Positions 1 through 6,304 of a DNA stretch of 64,000 bases are shown one piece after another. The stretch comes from Streptomyces sp. NBC_00190 (lineage in GTDB: Bacteria > Actinomycetota > Actinomycetes > Streptomycetales > Streptomycetaceae), in the NCBI RefSeq assembly GCF_036203305.1, contig NZ_CP108131.1, positions 496,001 through 560,000 of the forward strand, in the 5' to 3' direction. The notes under the pieces were generated by a model. The model had not been told where the DNA came from and searched no databases. It saw nothing but the letters and a program-made list of their open reading frames with translations. The first letter of the stretch is position 1. Each line of letters starts with the position of its first letter. The position numbers and the translations under genes are program-made.

Positions 1-2
1 TG

Positions 3-71
3 TTCGTGCTGCATACGGGCATCCAGTGGGAGTACCTGCCGCAGGAGCTGGGCTTCGTTTCGGGCATGAAC
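3..71 (+). pseudogene. IS5-type transposase fragment (N-terminal DUF4096 part), cut by window edge
   Basis: The frame reads FVLHTGIQWEYLPQELGF, the hallmark N-terminal segment of IS5-family (DUF4096) transposases common in Streptomyces. The match stops after about 23 codons, where the sequence runs straight into the 3' end of the oppositely oriented gene at 90-407. No catalytic DDE region or terminal inverted repeat is visible. The left side lies outside the window, so I cannot tell whether the element is complete upstream. I read it as an insertion scar. Confidence 0.7.
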
Positions 72-89
72 GGCGGGCAGTCAGGCTGC

Positions 90-407
90 TCACGGCTCGT
101 ACAAGGGCAAGAAGTGGATGACCGCTTCCTCATACGGGTGGGCGACGCGAACCGCCTGCTGGACTGCACGGGCCTGTTCCTCATCGCAGACGGATTCGAT
201 CCTGCATTCCTCGCCGGACTGTACGACGCCCACCTCGCCGTCATATGGCTGCGCGCCAGGCAGCGGCTGCCAGGTGCCGGTCACCCGCCAAACACTGGAG
301 CACCGGGCATACTCGCCAACCCGTCCCGCTCCGGCCGCGTGGAGAGCATCGATCACCGCCTCCACATGACTCTCGGGAACGGATATCTCAACCTTCAGAC
401 GCGTCAT
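90..407 (-). CDS. NIF3/YqfO C-terminal-like (CutA-fold) protein
   Basis: A 105-residue protein with the pattern of the small CutA-like domain found inside YqfO/NIF3 proteins and also as a stand-alone protein. Recognisable are the start VEISVPESHVEAVIDALHAAG, the GAGRVGEYARCSS stretch, GEVGVVQSGEECRIESV and the terminal AHPYEEAVIHFLPL; the HPYEE segment is characteristic. No metal-site NIF3 core is present, so this is the single-domain version. Biochemical function of such proteins is not settled. The ATG at 405-407 is the only sensible start. Its stop sits about 20 nt from the transposase remnant, so the original 3' neighbour has been lost. Confidence 0.75.
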   Translation of the reverse strand: MTRLKVEISVPESHVEAVIDALHAAGAGRVGEYARCSSVWRVTGTWQPLPGAQPYDGEVGVVQSGEECRIESVCDEEQARAVQQAVRVAHPYEEAVIHFLPLYEP

Positions 408-623
408 GCCCGGACCCTAACAACCCACCCCGACCAGCATCTTCAGAGGTACCGCAGCGCCAGTGGGCGACGTCCGGCATCACGCCCGTACGCGGCGAGC
501 CGGGAGAGCCCGGCGTGAAGGTTCGCCTGTTACGCCGACGTCCGGCGCTCCCTGCTTCTCGGAAGTCGAAACAGCCCTCTCCCCTCGGCTGTCGCGTGGG
601 TAACACCTCATGCAGCCAAGCCG

Positions 624-1100
624 TCAAGTCGTGGGCTCCTCGCTGCCCCATCGCGCCCACAGAGTCAGGTTCCAGTCACCCGCCTCCGGTCCCGGCCCCT
701 CCAGCCGCGGCGCCGGACCGGGTGCCGTCTCGATGAGGTGCACACGCGTCCAGGCGACTCCATAGCAGTCGTCGGGGCCGAAGCACGTGGCCAACGCTGT
801 GCCCTGATGGCGGCGGGCTCGTAGACGACGGAGGTGTCGGCGCAGCCTTCCGCCACCCACTCGGGCGCTCGCGCGCTGGGGTGCCGTGGACGAGCCACGA
901 GGCGTGGGCGGCACTCCGTCACGGCATGCCGCTGGCGCGGCCCGGGCGGTGGCGTCAGCGGCCGTCGCGGCACCGCTCATATCGCCATACCGCGTCGAGT
1001 TCGTACTCGTGCGGGGTGCCGGGCGGCGCTGGGGAAGGCGGCGCGCCCCTTCCACGCACCGCTCGTCGTCGTGGAGGGCGAGCCCGTACACGGCGACGAC
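624..1100 (-). pseudogene. decayed gene with several frameshifts, unknown function
   Basis: On the minus strand, coding-like protein pieces occur in all three frames in the right order: VYGLALHDDERCVEG, then GTPHEYELDAVWRYERC, then EWVAEGCADTSVVYEPAAI, then CFGPDDCYGVAWTRVHLIE and a terminal AGDWNLTLWARWGSEE. At least three frame changes are needed to join them, so no single reading frame explains the region. I do not recognise the family. It is either an old pseudogene or a stretch with several base-calling indels. The bases between 408 and 623 show nothing convincing on either strand. Confidence 0.4.
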
Positions 1101-1114
1101 CTGGCGCGAGGCGC

Positions 1115-1786
1115 CTATTTCCGACGTCCGGCACTCTCCTGAGCGGCGTGCCGTTCGTAGAAGACGTTGCGCTCCAAGGCGCGCCGACCGGGATGGCGCC
1201 GCTCTTCCGCCGGGTAGCCAACCGACACGAGCAGGGCGATGGCCAGGTCATGCCGGTCTGCGATCCCGATCACCTTCTTCACCTCGGCCTCGTCCCAGCC
1301 GTTCATCGGCGAGGTGGCCAGGCCCATCTCCGTGGCGGCGAGCATCAGGAAGGAGGCCGCGATCACGGCGTCCTTCACGGCATATTCCCGCAGCAGACCA
1401 CGCTGGTCGAGGTCTTCCTGGAACGCCGTTGAGGCGGCGGAGAACATGGCGATGAACTCGTCGTTCCAGGCACCGTTGCGGCGGGCCTGGTCGTAGACGT
1501 CGCTGTGATCGTCACGCCAGGACTGCGGCTCGGCAACGAAGACCAGGACCACGGGGGCTTCCTGCGGCTGGGGTTGGCCTCCGCTGGCCCAGGTCAGTCC
1601 GGCGCGGCCTTCGTCGTCTGTGACCACGACGATCGATCGGTCTTGCAGATTCCAGCTGGTGGGCGCCTCGACGGCGAGTTCGAGCAGCGAGGTGAGGGCG
1701 TCCTCCGGGATCGGATCGGGCCGGTAGTGGCGCACCGTGCGGCGAGTGCGGATCGCGTCCGCGACAGAAAGCGTGTGGCTCGTCAT
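1115..1786 (-). CDS. nitroreductase family protein
   Basis: A flavin (FMN)-dependent nitroreductase-like oxidoreductase of about 223 residues. The N-terminal VADAIRTRRTVRHYRPDPIPEDAL matches the family's phosphate-contacting Arg motif, followed by LLELAVEAPTSWNLQDRSIVVV; the C-terminal half has the usual AASFLMLAATEMGLATSPMNG helix and a LLVSVGYPAEE segment. Substrate unknown; such enzymes reduce nitro groups or quinones with NAD(P)H in the cytosol. I start it at the ATG at 1784-1786 rather than the earlier TTG-type codon at 1816, because the conserved region begins a few residues later. It is transcribed divergently from the HxlR gene at 1837, a very common pairing in which the regulator senses electrophiles or quinones. 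Confidence 0.85.
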   Translation of the reverse strand: MTSHTLSVADAIRTRRTVRHYRPDPIPEDALTSLLELAVEAPTSWNLQDRSIVVVTDDEGRAGLTWASGGQPQPQEAPVVLVFVAEPQSWRDDHSDVYDQARRNGAWNDEFIAMFSAASTAFQEDLDQRGLLREYAVKDAVIAASFLMLAATEMGLATSPMNGWDEAEVKKVIGIADRHDLAIALLVSVGYPAEERRHPGRRALERNVFYERHAAQESAGRRK

Positions 1787-1797
1787 GCCACCAACTA

Positions 1798-1816
1798 TTG
1801 GAGAGTGACTCTCCAA
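1798..1816. promoter_or_regulatory. perfect 8-bp inverted repeat, putative HxlR operator
   Basis: TTGGAGAG and CTCTCCAA flank the three bases TGA. The palindrome lies in the divergent gap between the nitroreductase and HxlR genes, where it could block both promoters. HxlR-type dimers bind such dyads; the assignment to this regulator is inferred from position only. Confidence 0.6.
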
Positions 1817-1826
1817 CAGGAAGAAG

Positions 1827-1840
1827 GCACTAATTAGTGC
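1827..1840. promoter_or_regulatory. 14-bp perfect palindrome GCACTAATTAGTGC overlapping the HxlR start
   Basis: A second, AT-centred palindrome directly follows the first dyad and includes the GTG at 1837. Its AT-rich centre stands out in this GC-rich sequence. It is a good candidate for the autoregulatory operator of the HxlR gene. Confidence 0.55.
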
Positions 1841-2256
1841 GTTACTCTCCTCACATGAAGACTGTGGTGGAGTCCTCCGGACTGCCGGCCGACGCCTACT
1901 CCGCGAAGTGCCCGACGCGACAGGTCCTCGACCACATCGCCGGCAAGTGGACGATCCTGGTCGTGGACGCCCTCCTCGAAGGCACCATGCGCTACACCGA
2001 CTTGAACCGACGCATTGAGGGCGTCTCGCAGAAGATGCTCACCCAGAGCCTGCGCAGCCTCGAGGCCGACGGATTCATCACCCGCACGGTGTACCCGACC
2101 ATCCCGCCCAGGGTGGAGTACGACCTCACGACGCTGGGGCGGAGCCTCGCCGGGCCGATCACCGCACTCCGGCAATGGGCGGAAACCCACATCAACGAGA
2201 TCGAGCGCGCTCGGGCCCGCGTCACCGCAGAAGCGACGGACGCCCCAGCCCCGTGA
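1837..2256 (+). CDS. HxlR family winged-helix transcriptional regulator
   Basis: A 139-residue HxlR-type regulator. The family signature is clear: a conserved Cys followed by the first helix (AKCPTRQVLDHIAGKWTIL), the recognition helix region (RRIEGVSQKMLTQSLRSLE) and the wing (GFITRTVYPTIPPRVEYDLT), ending in GRSLAGPITALRQWAE. The upstream Cys is the redox- or electrophile-sensing residue in several studied members. The GTG at 1837 has an AGGAAGAAGG ribosome site about 9 nt upstream; an ATG at 1855 is the alternative and would give a 133-residue protein with better family alignment. It likely represses the divergent nitroreductase and itself through the palindromes at 1798 and 1827. Confidence 0.85.
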   Translation: MRYSPHMKTVVESSGLPADAYSAKCPTRQVLDHIAGKWTILVVDALLEGTMRYTDLNRRIEGVSQKMLTQSLRSLEADGFITRTVYPTIPPRVEYDLTTLGRSLAGPITALRQWAETHINEIERARARVTAEATDAPAP

Positions 2257-2520
2257 CACGGGGTTGGGGTGCCGGATCTCATCAACTCCCCGTGTTGATC
2301 AGGCACTCCGAGCCTGAGATCACCCGCCGCCAGGCATAGGACTTGATCGTCTAGTGCGTCGGCGGCCCCCTTCGCAAACGAGCGAGCCACGAGCCGGCTT
2401 CCGGTGGAAGGCGCCGCTTCCCGCAGGCTCTGGTGCTGACCGCCGTCCGGGGGTAGAGAATTCAGCAGCAGCAGTCGGTCGCGAGCAGCTCCGACAGGCT
2501 TCCGATGACAGGGGAACGCA

Positions 2521-2886
2521 GTGCGGATGGGAAGAATAGTGGGAACGGTCGCGGCTCTTGTGCTGGCCGGGCTGTTGATGGGGCCGCAGGCGAGTGCTCA
2601 CGCGGCGCCCGTGCGGATCCATGCGGTCGGTGCGGTCGGTGCGGTGGCACAGACGGCCTCCGGCGAGGTGCTGGCGTCGGCTGCGGGGGTCCAGGACCTT
2701 GCGGCCGGGACGACCGTCTCGGACTCGAAGAAGAGCGGAAAGAAGAGCGGAAAGAAGAAAAAGAGCAGTTTCTTCAAGAAGTTCGGCATCGCTGCCGTTG
2801 TCGTCATCCTGTTGATCGTGCTCGTAGCCGTCGTCGCGATCGCCTTCGTGATCCGGCGCGCTGCCCGGCGCCGTAGCGAAGGGTAG
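2521..2886 (+). CDS. small membrane protein with lysine-rich linker
   Basis: About 120 residues. An N-terminal hydrophobic stretch ending in ALA-type residues (VAALVLAGLLMGPQASAHA) looks like a signal peptide. A central lysine block (KKSGKKSGKKKK) follows, then one strong transmembrane helix (IAAVVVILLIVLVAVVAIAFV) and a basic cytosolic tail (IRRAARRR). The topology suggests a short extracellular segment held by one C-terminal helix. I recognise no family. Start is GTG 2521 or ATG 2527, preceded by AGGGGAA. The gap 2257-2520 upstream and 2887-3256 downstream hold nothing I can support. No sign links it to the RiPP operon beyond proximity. Confidence 0.6.
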   Translation: MRMGRIVGTVAALVLAGLLMGPQASAHAAPVRIHAVGAVGAVAQTASGEVLASAAGVQDLAAGTTVSDSKKSGKKSGKKKKSSFFKKFGIAAVVVILLIVLVAVVAIAFVIRRAARRRSEG

Positions 2887-3256
2887 GTTCCGATGCCGGG
2901 TCGGCCTCAGCACCCAGGATCGCTCCTTGTCGACGGCGGCCGTGTGGGTTCGTAGGGCGGACCGGCTCCTCGGAGGTCGCCGTCCCGGCCGTGCTGCACA
3001 TCGGCCCGGCCGGATCGGACGGCATCGCGTCAGCGCAGGTGAGAACCAGCTCATGCGGCCGGACCCGGGCCGCACCAACGGACCGAAGGATCCAGCCCCG
3101 GACGTCTGCATGCCAGCCCTGGACTCAAGGTGAAATCAAGCCAGATACCTGAATTCGGAATTCCAGTTTCATCGACCATCGACCGAGGTCAGACAGTCAC
3201 AGATGAATTAAACCTTCTATTCCTGGCGCCGTTCCGGCCATCCTGCATTCACCCCT

Positions 3257-3285
3257 TTACTGGCGCGAAGCAGGCTCCCTAGAAT
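3257..3285 (+). promoter_or_regulatory. putative promoter of the RiPP operon
   Basis: TTACTG (3257-3262) and TAGAAT (3280-3285) are separated by exactly 17 bp, a good match to a housekeeping-type (HrdB-like) promoter. Transcription would start near 3292, just in front of the inverted repeat at 3299-3320. Confidence 0.5.
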
Positions 3286-3298
3286 CGGGACCGCTCCG

Positions 3299-3320
3299 CC
3301 GATAGGCATCCGCCTATCGG
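3299..3320. promoter_or_regulatory. perfect 9-bp inverted repeat, operator or 5' UTR hairpin of the RiPP operon
   Basis: CCGATAGGC and GCCTATCGG are separated by ATCC. The repeat sits about 14 bp after the predicted -10 box and 26 bp before the precursor ATG. It could be the operator of a dimeric repressor or a stable hairpin at the 5' end of the mRNA. No pathway-specific regulator gene lies in the cluster, so any regulator would be encoded elsewhere. Confidence 0.6.
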
Positions 3321-3346
3321 TTCTACCTTCCTTATGTGGAGGAATT

Positions 3347-3472
3347 ATGGGCGAGTCCACGAACGAGCAGAACCTCATCGAGGACATCGAGTCCCTCGAC
3401 AGCCTCGAAGTGCTTGAGGCCGAGGACCTGGACGAGGGCGTGGCGTTCCACGCGTTCCGCTTCCGGAACTGA
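3347..3472 (+). CDS. RiPP precursor peptide (41 aa, acidic leader, core near AFHAFRFRN)
   Basis: A 41-residue peptide with a textbook ribosome site (GGAGG, 7 nt before ATG). Residues 7-30 are strongly acidic and leucine/isoleucine rich (ending LEAEDLDEG), as in many RiPP leaders. The last residues, VAFHAFRFRN, change abruptly to aromatic and basic: three Phe, one His, two Arg and a terminal Asn. No Cys, Ser, Thr or Met is in the C-terminal half, so thioether or azoline chemistry is ruled out. The two Arg residues fit the arginase-like gene two positions downstream. The Gly31 or Glu30-Gly31 boundary is my guess for leader removal. The gene is too short for ordinary gene callers and could be missed in annotations. 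Confidence 0.85.
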   Translation: MGESTNEQNLIEDIESLDSLEVLEAEDLDEGVAFHAFRFRN

Positions 3473-3527
3473 CTCTGAGCAGGCCGTCGGCCCCGCAGCG
3501 GCTCTGAGCTCGCTGCTCACCGTTTCA

Positions 3528-3548
3528 GGCCGCCCGGGGCCGGCGGCC
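3528..3548 (+). terminator. GC-rich hairpin between precursor and exporter genes (attenuator-like)
   Basis: GGCCGCC (3528-3534) and GGCGGCC (3542-3548) form a perfect 7-bp stem with a 7-nt loop. No U-run follows. In RiPP operons such a hairpin after the precursor gene often trims transcription so that precursor mRNA exceeds enzyme mRNA; here that is inference from position. Confidence 0.4.
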
Positions 3549-3579
3549 GGCTTCAGCGCGAGAAAGGCTTCCCGCCCCC

Positions 3580-5031
3580 GTGAGAATCTATCTTGATCTG
3601 CTCGGCCACAGGCGTTTCGCGGCACTCTGTTTCGGGCAGGCAGTCTCGCTACTCGGTGATGCACTTTTCCCGATCATCGTCGTTGTTGCTGCTGCGCAGG
3701 CGGGAACTCCGGCAGAGACCATTGGGGCAGCATTCGCGGCCCGATTTCTCGCACTGGGCGGTGTGGTTCTCTTCAGTGGCGCTCTTCTGGATCGCATTAA
3801 TCCGGTAATCGCCGCAGTGGCTGCTGATGCCACACGGGTGTTCGCACTGATCGCCCTGGCCCTCTTCTGGCACGGAGACCTGAACGCGGTCGTCCTCGCC
3901 GTCGCGATCGTCATCGGACTCTGCGAGGCGGTGAGCGAGCCGGCGCTGCTCGTCATCGCGCCTCGCATCCTGCCCGGGAAGGACCCTGCGTCCGGTACCC
4001 GTTCGGAGGAGGACGAGGAAGCCGAGGAACACCGGATCACTGCCGCCTACGGGCTGCTGGAGGGCATGCGCAACACCTCGGGCATCGTGGGACCGACGCT
4101 GGCTGCCGCACTCATCGCACTGCTCAGCCCGTCGGCAGGCGCGCTCGCCGCCGCCGTGACCTTCGGCCTCTCCGCAGCTGCCACCCGCTGGGCCGGTGGC
4201 CGGTATGCGGCGCAGTCCGCCGCGCCGGAAGCCGGTAAGAGCACCGAGGGCTCCCAGGAACTGGCCGGAGGGCAGACCGGGGAACCTGCCGGGGAGCTCG
4301 CCGGGCCGGAGCAGCGGAAGGAAGCGGAAGAGCAGGAGCCTGAGGAGCCTCTGCTGCGCTCCGCGCTGGGCGGCCTGGCCGTGCTGTGGCGGGTGCGCTG
4401 GCTGCGCTACGTACAGCTGCTGGCCGTGGTGCACGTCCTGTTCGCCGTCGGGCCCTGGATGGTGGCCCTGCCGGTGCTCATCATCGAACGGGGACACAGC
4501 GCCACCGTCTACGCGCTGGTCCTCGGTTCCTTCGCGGCGGGAACGGTACTCGGCGCCTTCCTGGGCGGCCGGATCCGAGGCAGCCGCCGCGGTCTGTACG
4601 CGCTGGGGCTGCTCGGCCTGTTCGGCCTGACCGCGCTGGCGCCGGTGCTGACGGAATCGGTGCTGCTGCTGACGGCCGCCTTCGTCGTCGGCGGGATCGG
4701 CCAGCAGGCCTTCGACGTGGTGAAGATGGCGGGGCTGCGGCGGGAGGTGCCCGATCGGCTGCACGGTCGCGCGTTCTCTGCGGACTTCTTCTTCTCCTTC
4801 GCTTCGCTGCCGCTCGGCCAGTTGCTGGGCGCGGCACTGCTCCGCTTCCTCGACGCGGAATCAATCATGCTCTGGGCCGGTGTCCTCGTTCTCGTGACCA
4901 CCGCCCTGACGATGCTCAGCCCGGACACCCGCCGCTTCGGCTCCGCTCAGCGGAAACCGCAGACGCAGACGCAGACGCAATCAGCGGAGGCCATCTCCGC
5001 GGAACGGGCCGAGGATGTCCGGACACGTTGA
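3580..5031 (+). CDS. MFS transporter, probable exporter of the RiPP product
   Basis: A 483-residue major facilitator superfamily protein of the MFS_3 (enterobactin exporter-like) type. It starts LGHRRFAALCFGQAVSLLGDALFPI and contains around twelve hydrophobic segments in two halves. Between the halves (about residues 208-252) is a long hydrophilic insert rich in Gly and Glu. The GTG at 3580 is the first start after the precursor gene; a weak GAAAGG lies 9-14 nt upstream. It overlaps the next gene by 17 nt, so it is the first gene of the overlapping chain. By context it should export the finished peptide and perhaps give self-protection; an importer role is not excluded by sequence. Confidence 0.85.
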   Translation: MRIYLDLLGHRRFAALCFGQAVSLLGDALFPIIVVVAAAQAGTPAETIGAAFAARFLALGGVVLFSGALLDRINPVIAAVAADATRVFALIALALFWHGDLNAVVLAVAIVIGLCEAVSEPALLVIAPRILPGKDPASGTRSEEDEEAEEHRITAAYGLLEGMRNTSGIVGPTLAAALIALLSPSAGALAAAVTFGLSAAATRWAGGRYAAQSAAPEAGKSTEGSQELAGGQTGEPAGELAGPEQRKEAEEQEPEEPLLRSALGGLAVLWRVRWLRYVQLLAVVHVLFAVGPWMVALPVLIIERGHSATVYALVLGSFAAGTVLGAFLGGRIRGSRRGLYALGLLGLFGLTALAPVLTESVLLLTAAFVVGGIGQQAFDVVKMAGLRREVPDRLHGRAFSADFFFSFASLPLGQLLGAALLRFLDAESIMLWAGVLVLVTTALTMLSPDTRRFGSAQRKPQTQTQTQSAEAISAERAEDVRTR

Positions 5032-6304
5032 CCTCTTCGAGGAGCACGGTGAGGTGGCGGCCCTCTGGACCGAGGGCCTCTACCGGGACCGCACCGTCGT
5101 CTGCTTCGACCGTCACCTCGACCTCAAACCGCTCGCCCCGGGCGGCGAGGAGGCCCTGAGCCGGGCGGCCGCCCGGGGCGAGGACCCAGCCGGGCTGTTA
5201 CGAAGGCTCCCGGTCCGGGGCGTTGCCGGCGCCTTCGGGCTGGACGACTTCTGGTCGGCGGCCGCGATCGCCGGCGGACTCACCGATCTGGTGTGGGTGC
5301 CGAGCTGGACCTCCCACGAAGGCTGGGCAGGGACCGCGGTGGACTCCGTCTCGCTGATCGCCACGGGCGGCGCCGAGGCCGAACCCAGGATGAGCGACTG
5401 CTGCCTGACCGTCCGGCTGTGCGGGGTGCGGCTCGCCGTCGTACCGCCCGATCTGCTCACCCGGCATCTCGTGGCGCACGTGTCCCACGACGTCGTGGTC
5501 GACATCGACCTGGACTGGCTGATGGACGAGCACGGCCGGGCGGACCATTCCGTGGAGGACCTCGCCGGACTGGTCACCGCCTGTGGCGGTGAGCTGTCAG
5601 CGATGACCTGGTCGACCCGGTCCGGTTTCCTGCCCCACGAGTTCCGCCGGGTCGGCGACGACGTCGCCGCACGGCTGGGCCTGCGGGCCCGTACCTCCTC
5701 CTTCCTGCCCTCGACGCCCTGGCCGGAGGACCTGCTGCTCAACGTCCACCGGGGGAACGCGCTGCCTGCGGACGAGGACGAGGACAAGGACGGTACGGGG
5801 ACGGCGGAGCGCGGCAGCAGTACCGAGGCCGCGCCCGGCGTGGCGATCGCGCTGCGCGGTCTGGCCCTCGCCTCCCAGAGCCCGGCGCAGGCCCAGGGGT
5901 TCTACGAACGGGCCGCAGCCGACGGGTACCGGTCGAGCTGGCTCGCGTACAAGATCGGTATCGCCCACTACGCGCGGGGAGGGCACCGGACGGCCAGGAA
6001 CTGGCTGCGCGAGGCGATCGCCGTCGACGGCCGGGACACCCTGGCGATGCACGCGCGCATCATGTCGGTGCGGGCCACTGCCCGGCTCGACGGTCCCGGC
6101 CCGGCCCTGGACGAGCTGCGCGGCCTGGCCGACGAACTGCCGCTACGGGCCGGGGTCTGGCGCACGCTGCGACTGCTCGCGCAGCACGCGGGCGACCGGG
6201 AGGGCGCGGTCGCGGCCGGCCGGCGCCTGGAGCTGATCGGCGGGCTGACCGGCCCGCAGGGCGTCGGCCCGCGCGCTGCGGGGACGGGCACGGAGCAGGT
6301 ATGA
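5015..6304 (+). CDS. UPF0489 family protein, candidate peptide arginase (Arg to ornithine)
   Basis: A 429-residue protein. The N-terminal half carries the two metal-site signatures of the arginase-fold UPF0489 family: VVCFDRHLDL (Asp32, His34, Asp36) and VVDIDLDWL (Asp163, Asp165, Asp167). The family member OspR has been shown to hydrolyse peptide arginines to ornithine in RiPP biosynthesis. The C-terminal 140 residues are helical and alanine-rich with TPR-like spacing (GLALASQSPAQAQGFYERAAADGYR), a possible peptide- or partner-binding part absent from the minimal family. It overlaps the exporter by 17 nt and the radical SAM gene by ATGA. The precursor has Arg38 and Arg40 near its end, the obvious substrates. 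Activity is inferred, not proven. Confidence 0.75.
   Translation: MSGHVDLFEEHGEVAALWTEGLYRDRTVVCFDRHLDLKPLAPGGEEALSRAAARGEDPAGLLRRLPVRGVAGAFGLDDFWSAAAIAGGLTDLVWVPSWTSHEGWAGTAVDSVSLIATGGAEAEPRMSDCCLTVRLCGVRLAVVPPDLLTRHLVAHVSHDVVVDIDLDWLMDEHGRADHSVEDLAGLVTACGGELSAMTWSTRSGFLPHEFRRVGDDVAARLGLRARTSSFLPSTPWPEDLLLNVHRGNALPADEDEDKDGTGTAERGSSTEAAPGVAIALRGLALASQSPAQAQGFYERAAADGYRSSWLAYKIGIAHYARGGHRTARNWLREAIAVDGRDTLAMHARIMSVRATARLDGPGPALDELRGLADELPLRAGVWRTLRLLAQHAGDREGAVAAGRRLELIGGLTGPQGVGPRAAGTGTEQV

Noticed and set aside
2249..2263. CCCCGTG-A-CACGGGG palindrome at the HxlR stop
   Set aside because: One-base loop makes a hairpin terminator unlikely; could be chance or a protein site, so not listed as a feature.
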